A DNA stretch of 64,000 nt from Rhynchopus sp. YZ270_cl-10. Its lineage: Eukaryota; Euglenozoa; Diplonemea; Diplonemida; Diplonemidae. This document shows positions 10,052-20,325 of the stretch, one piece after another (the first letter of the stretch is position 1; every line of letters starts with the position of its first letter). Under the pieces are notes generated by a model. That model did no database searches. It worked only from the letters and a program-made list of their open reading frames with translations, and was not told the origin of the DNA. The stretch covers positions 930,001-994,000 of the forward strand of contig OZ037868.1 of NCBI GenBank assembly GCA_964035575.1. The letters run 5' to 3'. The position numbers were made by a program, and so were the translations under genes.

Positions 10052-10575
10052 ACTCTCATCTGGCAGAACACCCCCCCCTGGGAGAGGCCCCCCATTTTTA
10101 TTTTTTTTTATTTTTAAATGAGTTTACGAAATGGTTGTCTCAGCGCGACGCGGGTAGTGCAGTCCGCATACCCTATGGGGCAGAACAAATGGTATGGACA
10201 TGCACACACACACCCCCCACCACCACAATCACTTCATGACATGACACGTTTTTTTGAGATATCATTATTCTATTCAGAGCAATGACATGCACCACACACA
10301 CCACATGTCATTATGACATGCATATCTCCCTTTTAAGGATCCCGTGAACAAAACAATCATGGCTTGCTATATCTTGTAGTCTATCATCAAACAAAGCCTT
10401 TAGAATAGAGCACGATGCCCTCATTTTTTTCTCTCCTCTGGTGGACAAAACTCCATCTTTCGGTTGAAAATAATGTCTTAATCTTTTTCCTCTCTCTCTC
10501 TCTCTCTCCTCCTAGGGTTTATAATTGAACATTATCACAACTCAATTTTTCACTAAAAATACCATTTTTTTTCAG
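10052..10575. other. Non-coding stretch upstream of uS17m exon
   Basis: Contains CATGAC/ATGTCA palindromic words (10235-10325), a CT microsatellite (about 10490-10512) and the pyrimidine tract and CAG that open the uS17m exon. The 5' exon of uS17m must be at or before this stretch, but I did not identify it. Confidence 0.4.
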
Positions 10576-11549
10576 GAATAAGCCTGGTGAGGGGTTTAAA
10601 ACCCCAAGGAAGTTTTGTTGGCAGAACGTGATGATGGTACGGCCGTACGTTGAACGGGGCATGCCGCAGTTGTACCCTAGATGGTACGAGGACGAGCAGG
10701 AGAAGGTTGACTATAACTACATTTTGTTCAACCGGCCACAGAAGCATGCAGAGAAGATAGGCGTTGTCGTGGAGACAATGAAGGGGACAGCAGTCGTCGC
10801 AACACGATACTTCGTGCGATACAAAAACTTTGCCAAGGTCGTGTCGCGTGTCAACCGCTGCTGGGCGCACGACGAGGACAACGCCTGTGTCGTGGGAGAC
10901 GTTGTTATGATCAAAACCGCACCCCGCCGAGGGAAGTACAAATCCTATGTCAGTATGTACCCCTCAAAATATCGGAAAAGGGTTGTAATGAAAATATATC
11001 GACACAGCTTCTATGGATAGACATGAAAAGGGGTTCCATGCCGTTTTTTTTTCCTCCACAGAATCGATTGGGTTGTGTCTCCCAAACACAACTAAACAAC
11101 CAAAAAACAAATTGAATACAAATGTTGGAAAACTGAAGAACAAAACAATGTGGTTTTAACAATAAAATCAACACAAAACCCAAAACTTTACAGTCAACAG
11201 CATTCTCGAACCTGATTTAGAGGCACGTGAACGGTTGAAGAAGGATCTTCCTGCACGGAACACACCGATGACGCCGTTGCAGGTTACTGGGTGGAAGCCT
11301 TTGTTTGACTTTAGCCGGGATGCGCAGGCTAACGAGGATGAGGCGGGGCGTGCGGGGCAGCTTGCCACCGACATACATAGCACCGATGCTGACTATGACG
11401 GCGGGCTTGCGGATCGGGCAGGCAAGGACAAATGGGGCTTCCTAGACGAGGACTTTATGGAAATGAACTATGCAGAAGAAGACGAAGACGTCGACCAACC
11501 TGAGGACACAGGACGCGAACTTCGCGACGACGACGAAGACGAGGACTAA
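10576..11549 (+). CDS. Mitochondrial small-subunit ribosomal protein uS17m, 5' exon missing
   Basis: Two exons, 10576-10952 and 11194-11549, are joined by a GTATGT...CAG intron of 241 nt whose phases match. The acceptor at 10574-10575 needs two bases from an unidentified upstream exon, which presumably encodes the targeting sequence. The uS17 OB-fold core is clear: IGVVVETMKGTAVVATRYFV, then CWAHDEDNACVVGDVVMIKT, and across the splice KYKSYVINSILEPDLEARER, where the last strand of the fold continues only after splicing. An N-terminal extension (FCWQNVMMVRPYV) and a long C-terminal tail ending in an Asp/Glu stretch make it much longer than bacterial S17 (about 85 residues). Such enlargement is common in euglenozoan mitoribosomes. 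uS17 binds 16S-type rRNA early in small-subunit assembly. Without splicing, the first exon would run into a stop at 11020. Confidence 0.75.
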
Positions 11550-11682
11550 TGTTCTTCTACCACATCTTTTCTGGGCTTTTTTTGGGGACAAAACAGAATG
11601 ATGACTCTCCCCATTTTTTCTTCCATTTTTACACCACATACCATCCTTTACAGGGGAAAATTACTTCCCAAAAAAATAAAAA

Positions 11683-14600
11683 ATGACTGAAAGAATGGAA
11701 GGGGTAGTGACAGTGCGGGATGGGAGTAGGTGGAGTGAGTTGCCGTTACCGCCGGATTTTGTGTCAGCGATTGACATTCAGGGGACCCGGTGTGTTGCAG
11801 TGGCGCGGAGTGGGTACGGTCGGATGTTGGTCGAAGGCTGCAAAAGTGTTATTGAGAACGGATCAACTGCGATTGAGTTTGCCTCCACTGAGGGGGGTGC
11901 TGTGAGCGCTGTCGACGTTTGCCGTGCTGTTCTCCCTGCAAGCAATGGTCAGCCAACCAACGTCGTGGTCATCGCCTACGCTGGCGGCCCCACTGGAGGA
12001 GGCATCCACGTCTCCTGCCTGCACCCCCTCCGCAGCACCGCGTCCATCCCTCTCCCCTTCACACCAACCCGTCTCCTCCAGGTCAACAACTCTGTCGTCA
12101 TCTTTGGAGACACCCTTCCAAGGGTTCTGCACACCACAGACGGTGCGGTCTCCCCGCTTGCCCCGCTTCATAGTGAATCGCTTCGAGTCAAAATCATTGA
12201 TGGGGTGCGCGCTACTGAATCCGATCAGTTTGTTACCCTCGATGCCGAAGGGGTACTGCGGAAGTGGACGTTGCCCGCAGGGAGGGGAGGGGAGGATGGG
12301 AAGATCACCTGCGAGGCCTGCGTTGTCTCTGTGCCCGCTGAATTCCTTGAGGCGATTTACCCTGCACAGATCCGCCTGCGGGGGACCTCTGCAGTCTGGG
12401 TGCTCTATAGAAAGACGTCGGCGTACCATCTTGCGTTGCTCTCTGTGAAGCCGTTGGGGGAGGAGGTGCCGTGCGAGGTGTTGTACACCCACGCCTTTGC
12501 GCAGGACGGGGTGAGAAAGGAGGACATCCGATTTGTTAAAAGCTGTAGAGAAGTGGATTTGGTGTCGGTATGCAGTGCGCCTGCCGCTGGGTTGGAGTTA
12601 TGCGTATTTGCAGTGCGTGGTGGGGTGGTGGGGCGGATTCCTGTTGAGTTGCCTCCACTCTTTGCCACAACCGATCATTCGGATGAGCTTCTAGGATGTA
12701 TCGGAATTCCAATGAAAACCGGTGCGGTGCTTGATTGCATAAAGTTTGTGACCAATAGAGAGACAATCGATGTCGAGCTGATGTCGCCCTGTGGAATGCT
12801 GCTCCGCCAGCTAGGTGGATTAAATAAGGTGCTCAGCGCAGACCGTGCCGCCGCAGTGCAGATGGTCACCGAAAAGAACATCTTCACCTACGACAGATCC
12901 GCGACAGCCTCCATGGCAGAGTCTACACAACAAATTATCTTTCTTCTCGATTTTTTTCTCGAAAGCGGCGCAATCCAAATGGCCTGCAAATGGATTCGCA
13001 GCAGCAACACGACCCAAACAGAAGATGTTGGGGTCCTAAAAGGGGTTCTGTTGTGGGTCAAAAACAAAATTTTCTGCTGCAAACAGGATCTTACCACGGC
13101 GATGCGGGTCCTCAACCGGGGTCAATGGAGTAAAACGGATGATCGGAGCTTGGATAAAGCACGGAAGGAGATTCTCCAACTTTCAGCACTATCTCTTGTG
13201 TTAGGTGACGTGCAGACGGACAGCACCTCTGACTGGCATGCCTTGCAGGCACACCAAGAACAGCTGCAACGCAGTATCGAGACTGAATGCTTGCAGGACC
13301 AACTTGACGCGATTATTTTCCTTAAAAACGCAATGTTCCGCCGCACCACCACCGACTTCGAGCCAATCCCAACTATCATCCAAAACCTCCAAAACCTTGG
13401 CAACAGCATCAAACAAAAGAGACAAAAATTCGCCTCTTCTCTCCGCACCGCCGCAGACGAACACTTTTCCAACACCTCCTTCATCATGAACACCCTCCTC
13501 CAACGGGTCAGACAGCGTTGTGGATGCTCTTCCCCTACCTTCAACACCTTGGCCAGGGGATGGCAGGCGATCTCACAGAGTATTGACCAAGGGGTGTCCC
13601 CTGGAGCATGCCCTCCTGGGTTGGCTGCGAAGATTGATATGATGAGTGATGCTTCCGGGGAAGGGGTGGCGCTTGCCTTTGACGTTCTGTTCTCGCATGG
13701 TCAGCTGGATGATAGAGAGGCGCAGTTTCTTTCTGATGACCTCCAACTTCTCGACCTCCCCTCGCTCTTCTCTGACGTCAAAGCGCCAAAACTCACCAAA
13801 GGATGCAAAGTCGACCTCCTCCGCCCTGTCGGCGCCGGATGGACCGCCGGTATAGTTTCCTTCGTCAACTCTGATAACACAGTAGATATCACTACCGCTG
13901 ACGGAAGCGTCTTTGAAAACATCCCAGACTATGTCGTGCGCAGACAAGGTGCCAGCATTGTGCTTCAACCGTGCGCGTTAAAGCTGTTCAGACAGAGCGT
14001 ATTTTATTTATATCTTCTCGGGTCTGGAGGATTCACGGAGGCGAGAACCTCAAACAGTGTTGCGCAACGTTATGCAAAGACGGTAGCGAAGATCCCTCCA
14101 CGGTGGCTCTCATTTTTGGGCTCCGTTTTTGCAGCGGAATTGAAGGAGGTGGTGTACTGTGAATCCGGGGTGAAAAACAACGCGGAGTTCCCTTTGAACA
14201 CATTGGATGCGTCTGAAGTGAATGGGGTTGTCATGAGCATGCTCTTCCCTTTAGAAGGGGATGTGAGAGACCAGAGCAGGCTTGTCACCGAGGGTGCAGA
14301 ACTTTCCATTCGTTGCGCTGTGGACGACGTCTGCTTTGCCGCATTCCGCTCGCTCTTTGCAAAACATTCCAAGACACCACCTGACGTTTTCGTACAAATA
14401 ATCTCTACGGGGCTTCTCCCACAACTTCGCCCCCCTAAACGCACAACCCTTGACCACTCCCTTCCTGAAATGGGTGATATCCAGGCAACCGCTTCGGCAA
14501 ATTCTGAAAACAACACCGACCCTTCTACTACCGTGCTCGAAACCCCTTCGCTCGCGGTTTTCAGAAACAGTGGAGTTTCCTTTGCGTTGTTGGTGTACGC

Positions 14601-15165
14601 ATCCAACCTCGTCAAATCAAACGACTATCCAGCGTTGTTTGAGCTGCAGAGAAGGCTAGGTTTGGTAGGAGACGAGGTAAGCGCCTTCAGCTGTGTCCTC
14701 CTCTGCATGATCCTGCAGGAGCAGGCAGACTGGAAGGCGTTGGTAACAGAGCCTTTGGGGGCGATGGAAGAGGAGTGCTTGGTGTATCTGTTGCACACCA
14801 TCAAGGAGTTGCAAGGACAAGATATGTCAACGCTGCAGGCAGGTACCGCGCATGCTGATGTAAACAAACTTATTGTCGCACTTCTACACACCTCGTGCAG
14901 ATACGAAGAACTGTTTAAATTCTGCATGAATTCTGTAGACCAAGGCCACGGTGGGCCTGAACTCGAAAAGCTCCTTACCCACCTCCAGCACACCATGCCT
15001 GACCAACTAATCTCCGACACAATGAGCAACCTCAGTGAACACTCTGGCACCCTCAAATCAGGTCTAATCCCGAAGCTTCCACTCCACCACAATGTGGAAG
15101 CCTCCACGGATCCGACAACAACGGGGTTGGGGCAAAGTTTCATGGGGGATTCTCTTTGGCAATGA
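11683..15165 (+). CDS. 1160-residue beta-propeller/alpha-solenoid-like protein with Tudor-like segment
   Basis: A single uninterrupted frame from ATG 11683 to TGA 15163-15165. A pyrimidine tract and CAG end at 11653, 29 nt before the ATG, fitting a trans-splice acceptor with a very short leader. The first ~380 residues alternate short beta-like segments (for example TNVVVIAYAGG, QFVTLDAEGVLRKW), resembling an irregular propeller. Most of the rest looks helical. Around residues 704-757, KGCKVDLLRPVGAGWTAGIV and the following NTVDITTADG...IPDYVV resemble a Tudor/SH3-like barrel as in chromatin or ubiquitin-ligase proteins. A propeller followed by a solenoid is the plan of scaffold nucleoporins and vesicle-coat proteins, but I see no family-specific signature. 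Function therefore stays open; a divergent nucleoporin is one guess. Confidence 0.6.
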   Translation: MTERMEGVVTVRDGSRWSELPLPPDFVSAIDIQGTRCVAVARSGYGRMLVEGCKSVIENGSTAIEFASTEGGAVSAVDVCRAVLPASNGQPTNVVVIAYAGGPTGGGIHVSCLHPLRSTASIPLPFTPTRLLQVNNSVVIFGDTLPRVLHTTDGAVSPLAPLHSESLRVKIIDGVRATESDQFVTLDAEGVLRKWTLPAGRGGEDGKITCEACVVSVPAEFLEAIYPAQIRLRGTSAVWVLYRKTSAYHLALLSVKPLGEEVPCEVLYTHAFAQDGVRKEDIRFVKSCREVDLVSVCSAPAAGLELCVFAVRGGVVGRIPVELPPLFATTDHSDELLGCIGIPMKTGAVLDCIKFVTNRETIDVELMSPCGMLLRQLGGLNKVLSADRAAAVQMVTEKNIFTYDRSATASMAESTQQIIFLLDFFLESGAIQMACKWIRSSNTTQTEDVGVLKGVLLWVKNKIFCCKQDLTTAMRVLNRGQWSKTDDRSLDKARKEILQLSALSLVLGDVQTDSTSDWHALQAHQEQLQRSIETECLQDQLDAIIFLKNAMFRRTTTDFEPIPTIIQNLQNLGNSIKQKRQKFASSLRTAADEHFSNTSFIMNTLLQRVRQRCGCSSPTFNTLARGWQAISQSIDQGVSPGACPPGLAAKIDMMSDASGEGVALAFDVLFSHGQLDDREAQFLSDDLQLLDLPSLFSDVKAPKLTKGCKVDLLRPVGAGWTAGIVSFVNSDNTVDITTADGSVFENIPDYVVRRQGASIVLQPCALKLFRQSVFYLYLLGSGGFTEARTSNSVAQRYAKTVAKIPPRWLSFLGSVFAAELKEVVYCESGVKNNAEFPLNTLDASEVNGVVMSMLFPLEGDVRDQSRLVTEGAELSIRCAVDDVCFAAFRSLFAKHSKTPPDVFVQIISTGLLPQLRPPKRTTLDHSLPEMGDIQATASANSENNTDPSTTVLETPSLAVFRNSGVSFALLVYASNLVKSNDYPALFELQRRLGLVGDEVSAFSCVLLCMILQEQADWKALVTEPLGAMEEECLVYLLHTIKELQGQDMSTLQAGTAHADVNKLIVALLHTSCRYEELFKFCMNSVDQGHGGPELEKLLTHLQHTMPDQLISDTMSNLSEHSGTLKSGLIPKLPLHHNVEASTDPTTTGLGQSFMGDSLWQ

Positions 15166-16366
15166 AGAGAGAAAAATAAAAAAAAAAATGTGGGGTGGGT
15201 TGTTTTTATATCAAGGTGGGGGTTGGGGGGGATGTAAGGGAAAAAAAAAAGTGAATGTTTGAAGAAAATATGATAGATTTTTTTGTTTTACTGCGTTTTA
15301 TTCAGACGCAGGGTATGGGAGAAGAGGGTGGGGTCAGCTAAAAAAAAAATTCAAATTTGGAAGAAAAAAACAGGATCCAGGGAAAAATTCTTCGCGATCA
15401 AAAACAAAAAAAAAAACGAAAAAAAAGCAAAAACAAAAGCAAAAGAAATGTGTACAACTGAAAAAAAAAAGGAATCAGGGAAATACTTTTCTGGAAAAAA
15501 AATAGGTAAACCATACTAAGGGTGGAAAGGGGATATTCAAAAAAAAGAAGGGAAAAAAAAAATTGGCTCGGGAAATCGTATCTCTGAGCATTGGGGTACC
15601 TTAGGGAGTGTCGCTGTTACAGTTCTACATAAAAAAAAAAAACAAATACCTTGGGGCGTTAATTGGTGCTCAATACGATCTGACATATTTATGAGCTGTT
15701 TTTCTTCTTCCTTTTTTTTTTGTTGAAGAAATTGGTAGTGGTTGGAGTCTCCCTCCCCACTGCTGCCTCTCTCTCTCTCGCTCAGCAAAAATAATCAGTT
15801 ATTGCAACAGCAACCCAGGGCGGTTCGCCTCTTAATCACACCCTGGGCCTTTTTTTTTTTTGAGATCTTATTAAGCAGATAACAACCTTTTGTCTCATTG
15901 GGTGTTAGTCAATACAAAACAACAGCAAAAAAACTTTAGGGACAGTGGAGCTTGCACCTTTGCGAGACAGGTGGCAACTACACTGTTCTAACAATTTTTC
16001 AAAAAGAAAACAACAACAGCAAAAGAGGGTTAGGGAAGAACAAAAAAAATACTGTTTTATTTTTGAGAGAAAACAAACAGGTAAAAAAAAAGACCGACTT
16101 TTTAAAAAAAAGCATGAGATCTCCCATCACCCCCTCTCCCCCTTTTTTTGATTCATCTTATAAACCCTTCTCTTCTGCTCTTTTATATTTGTTTTTTTTT
16201 TGTTGTCAAACAAAACACAACCACAACACAAACCTTTCCAGAAAAAAAAGCAGCGTCCTTCCTTCCCTCAGAGCAGTTTCAGGGAGGGGGGGATAGCTTA
16301 GAGTCTTTCTTTGTTGAAGACTCTCTTTTTTATATTTTTTTTTTGTATAAAATAGCAATAGGCACT
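15166..16366. other. Non-coding, A-rich; one stem-loop repeat
   Basis: Long A and T runs, a CT microsatellite (about 15768-15782) and a copy of the AGTGGAG stem-loop (15943-16010). I found no exon. The last 200 nt, with several T tracts, would be the leader region of the next gene. Confidence 0.45.
15943..16010 (+). repeat. AGTGGAG stem-loop element, copy 5
   Basis: CAGTGGAGCTTGC pairs with GGCAACTACACTG, followed by TTCTAACAATTTTTC and an A-rich tail. The extra C-G closing pair is compensated on both sides. Confidence 0.6.
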
Positions 16367-19156
16367 ATGCATCGACGGGGGTCTCCATTGGTAATTGCAT
16401 CGCTCGCATGCATGCTGCTGTTGGGTGCTGGTGCATCCAAGGCTGAAGATGTGTCGCTGGAGGACGACGAGATCGTGCTGGTTGAGGACGTTATTGACGT
16501 ATGTCTCTTTCACGTCTTCTGAGCTATTATTAGCCCCTTCTCAAAATACTTTCAATTCTGCGAACTGAAAGTATATGAATCTAAACCCCCCCTCTGCATA
16601 ATATTAAATTAATAATACGAGTTATATTTAATAATACGAATACTATTTAATAATACGAAAATGGGTGCTTATATTTAATAATACGAGAATGCCCAGCCAA
16701 AATGCTTTTTTTCTTCGCGAAATAAAAAATCCTCCCCGTCTTGGCTGGGGCTCCGTGCATATTTTGTTCACAAACACCGGGGAAAAAGCAAATAAAAAAT
16801 AAAAAATGCGCTATTTAATAATACGAATATGTGAATAATATGACTTATATTGAATAATATGAGTTATATTGAACAATACGCGCTATATTTAATAATACGA
16901 GATAATTAATAATAAGAGTAATTTAATATTATGCAGAGGGGGGGTTTAATAGCAATACCCTCTCTTGTAACTACCACATTATCGTAACTCTTCTTCGGGA
17001 GTCATTTGCTTCAAAACATGACTCTTTTTTAATGTGCCTACTTTGCAGTTCCGACGCTACTCTTTTTTTTACCAATCGCAACCAATTATTTAATTTAAAA
17101 CAACCCATATCGGAACCAGACAGAGAGAAGTACTAATTCCCCGGAGGTAGGAATTTTTTTTGGGTTCTGATCACAAAGGTTTTGTGTCTCTGTGGTGTAT
17201 TTTGTTGTTTCTCCGCTCACCTTTCTCATCTTTCTCACTTCACCCCTCCCACCCACAGGAGCCAAGCAGAAGAGACCACAGCGGTACCGATCCAAACGAC
17301 CCGACGCAGCCCAAGAAGAGGTCCCGCACCGGCAAAGGCAAGGAGAAGTACGACTCGCGCAGAGCCAACTCCTCTGAGAAACCCAAGCCCAAACCCGAAG
17401 CCTACAAGAAGTTCAGCGACGAGGACCTCAAGAAGCCTGAACAGCGTGAGATTGTCATGGACGAGTCGGAGAGGGCGCTGTTTGCAGTATGTCAAGAAAT
17501 ATATCCCTTTTTAAAATATGTGCACAAGAGGCACGTTCATGTTATATATTTTTTTTGGGGCGGCTAATCATGAAAATCTTAGGTTTCATCTTATAAACAT
17601 TTCTATTTCTTTTTGTTTCAACAATATTTGTTTCCCACTTTGTAGTGGAAACCAGACGGTATCCCCATTGAGAGGTGTGAAACCTGAACACTCTTCAAAA
17701 AAAGTATTCATTTCCCTGAATCATTCAATAGTAAATTATCGTGATTATTATTGAGACTAAAAACCTATACGTTCCATATCACCCAAACCCTGTACAGGCG
17801 CTTGAGACCACCGACAAACTTGGCAGCAAGTACATGGACGATGAACACTGCTCCAAGCTCACGGATGTATGTCATTTTTTTTAAATTATGTATCATTTGA
17901 AACTCTCGGATATCCTGATTCTGAATATCTCTTTGACAACAACGAGCAGCCATACTGCACTGCCTCGGAAGCACTAAAGCGACGAGAGAGTGAACACCAA
18001 GCCCGGATCCCAATATGTTTCCACCCCCTCTCAATACGTTGCTGAAGTGAAGTTATGTGGATCTAATTCCAGTGGCACTTCTTTTTTGATTCTGGGAAGC
18101 AATGTTATGAACACACACAAACACCACACCCAGAAACTGCTGACGGTGCTGAAGCCGTTCCGCTACCATCACAACTTGCTGCAGAGAGGCAAGCACGACG
18201 AAGATGTCGTCGAGAGGGTATGCCACATAAAACATGTCTCCTTACACTTTTATTCAAACATGACTAAGCACGAGAGGCTTGGTATCATCTTATAAACTTT
18301 TCTTTATTCTAATCCTGTCTTATATCAAAGAGAAAGAACAAAGAAGTGTAGTCATTCCTACCAATATTTTCTTGCCTCTTCCTTCCAAATAATTTGCGCT
18401 TCCTAAGCCATTCTATCTCCAGATTTTTTGTTTTCCTTTTTTCTTCAAGAACAATCCATCCCGGAATAGTATCTTATCAATTTTTCTTTCTTCAAAATCC
18501 AACACTCACAGGCCAACGAAATCCAGGCAAAATTTGTGACTATCCAGGAGAGGTTGAAGGCTGAGAGCGAGAGACACCAGCTTCTGATGACTAGCACTTC
18601 ACGCCTCTTCGGGCCTAAGTCGGAGAAGACCCTGCGGCTGTACATCAAAAAGCGTATTAAGGCTGGAAGCGTTGCAGAGCTGCCACCTCCTCCGGGTATG
18701 GTCGTGAATTTGGCGACGGTAAGCAAGAAGATGTCGAGCGCTGCAAACGCAAAGCTGATGCTGGCGATGCAGCAGAAGGAGCGGGGCGGACGCAAGCTTG
18801 GACTTGTCAAGGAGGAGCTGATCTGGTTCTTTGCGATTGCGCTTACACCCTTTGTGGTGCAGCTTGCCGCGAAGGTTGCCATGGTGGTGGCAGTGCACGC
18901 TGTCGAAAGCATCTTCCTCATGGACGCAGTGATCGCTGTCGTCCCCTCCTTCGCGGCCCTCTTCAAAACCGCTTCATGGGTTGGGTTCGTCTTCCTCAAT
19001 GACACCAACCTCATCTGCCTTGGCTGCCTCACAGTGTTCTGCGCTATGTCTCTTTTCGCGCTTTCTTCATACGCGGATGCACTCCTTCAGCACCGTGCAT
19101 ACAAAAAACGCATGGCAGCACGCACCCTCGGAGAGGTTATCAAAAAGAAAATGTAG
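16367..19156 (+). CDS. Five-exon secretory-pathway membrane protein, function unknown
   Basis: Exons 16367-16498, 17259-17486, 17798-17866, 18134-18217 and 18512-19156 give 385 residues. All four introns are phase 0 with GTATGT or GTATGC donors and pyrimidine-AG acceptors. Residues 1-25 form a signal peptide (MHRRGSPLVIASLACMLLLG). Next is an acidic stretch, then a charged low-complexity region (KPKPKPEAYKKFSDEDLKKP), a helical segment, and three hydrophobic helices near the C-terminus (starting LIWFFAIALTPFVV, VIAVVPSFAALF and ICLGCLTVFCAMSLF). The protein ends IKKKM, so the last four residues fit a KKXX-type ER-retrieval signal. I recognise no family; an ER membrane role is inferred. Intron 1 carries a TA-flanked MITE; introns 2 and 4 carry the TGACTAAGC hairpin motif. 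A 298-bp hAT-type MITE sits 17 nt after the stop. Confidence 0.7.
16584..16946. mobile_element. 363-bp MITE with TA target duplication, inside intron 1
   Basis: The inverted ends AACCCCCCCTCTGCATAAT and ATTATGCAGAGGGGGGGTT are flanked by TA (16582-16583 and 16947-16948). The interior is a tandem-like array of TATTTAATAATACGAG words around a GC-richer centre. It lies wholly in intron 1 of the membrane-protein gene. Confidence 0.8.
17559..17608 (+). repeat. Intron-type hairpin motif (F1), diverged, in intron 2
   Basis: GGCTAATC...ATCTTAGGTTTCATC, then TTATAAACATTTC. It keeps the 3' part of the motif within intron 17487-17797. Confidence 0.45.
18261..18306 (+). repeat. Intron-type hairpin motif (F1), in intron 4
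   Basis: TGACTAAGC, ACGAGAG, GCTTGGTATCATCTTATAAAC, 43 nt after the GTATGC donor of intron 18218-18511. Confidence 0.65.
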
Positions 19157-19173
19157 AAAAATGGAGATAAATA

Positions 19174-19471
19174 CAGGCACTCCGCTAGGTACTAAAGTTC
19201 TGTTGATTGTCAACAGAACTTTTTGAAAATGGGGGAAAAAAAAAAAAAAAAAAAAGTTCTGCTGAGTGGTTCAGACCCGTTCTACCTGTCAAAAAAGCTC
19301 AGGAGAAGAAGATATGGAGAGGTGAGTGCTCAAACGTCCCAAAAAAGTCAAAATCGGGCGTTGGTAAAAAAAAAAGTTGCGTACCGTGCGCCTGCGGCGC
19401 AAGCATGTACCCCACCAACGTGGACCATCAACAGAATATTTTCAAAATCGGGAATCCTAGCGGAGAGCCTG
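19174..19471. mobile_element. 298-bp hAT-type MITE, family A copy 1
   Basis: Inverted ends CAGGCACTCCGCTAGG and CCTAGCGGAGAGCCTG, with a perfect 8-bp target duplication GATAAATA (19166-19173 and 19472-19479). CAG-start ends with 8-bp duplications are the hAT signature. Inside lies a GCGCCTGCGGCGC hairpin followed (on the minus strand) by CGGTACGC. A near-identical copy is at 52939. Confidence 0.88.
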
Positions 19472-19505
19472 GATAAATAAGAAAAAAAAAAAAATGTCAG
19501 AAAAA

Positions 19506-20325
19506 CAGGGTTCTATACAGCATTCCGCCCACGAGGGGCTGGCTCGGTCAGAATCGGTTTGACTCGGTCAGCCCAAAAAAAAATTTTCCCCCCTCCACAG
19601 GGAATTATATAGGTTTTGGGGTTTTTCACTGAAACTCGGTCGAGCCCGGGTCCCCAACCTAGCTCAAGTTGGGGGCCTCCGGCGGAATGTGAGAATTCCT
19701 CGGTTATCCAACTGCGGAGTTCGGCACTTCATTGAAGCAATTCGTGCACCAGGCACAAGTGGTACACGAATTGTCTGTAGCCTCAGTACATTTATAACAA
19801 AGAAAGGGTGGTCACGGCACCCAAAGCGAAGCCACGGTACGCAACATTTCTAAAAAAAAGTTGACACAAAACGGCACTGTCGCTGGTAATTGTGGTCAGC
19901 TTCCGTAATTTTACTCCCCTGTTTTTCTAAAACGAAAGTTTCTGGCGAAGCCACGGTACGCAACATTTCTAAAAATTGCGCTTAAAATTGCACATTTTTA
20001 CTGCAAAAGTATATCATGGGAAGGGTGGGTTGCAATCTTGCGCCGCAGGCGCACGGTACGCTACTTTTATTATTTCGCCATGCTGCATGCTTCCTTTTCC
20101 TTCGACGTTTGACCAATTGAGTCGCGTTCTGGCTGTGACGGGGTCACTTTGTTCATGAGGCCATTTCTGGTCACTCTCAGAGGCTCGTGGGAGGTACCAA
20201 AATTTCCACCCCAAGATTTGGAAAAAAAATCTGAGATTTATAAAAAAAAAAAAAAAAAACGGCTGACCGAGTCAACGTCTGACTCGGTCAGACCGACCGA
20301 GTGACCGGGCCTATATAGAACCCTG
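19506..20325. mobile_element. 820-bp hAT-type element, family B copy 1
   Basis: The ends CAGGGTTCTATA and TATAGAACCCTG are inverted; the flanks share GAAAAA, a degraded or A-run-blurred target duplication. From 19598 the sequence matches, in inverse orientation, the element at 56441-57128: ATTATATAGG end, ACTCGGTCA sub-repeats, and two GCGAAGCCACGGTACGC hairpin modules. The extra first 92 bp suggest a second end or a nested insertion. Confidence 0.7.

Noticed and set aside
17646-17674. Extra exon in the five-exon gene after TTTGTAG
   Set aside because: No donor keeps phase 0. Skipping it joins 17486 to 17798 in phase.
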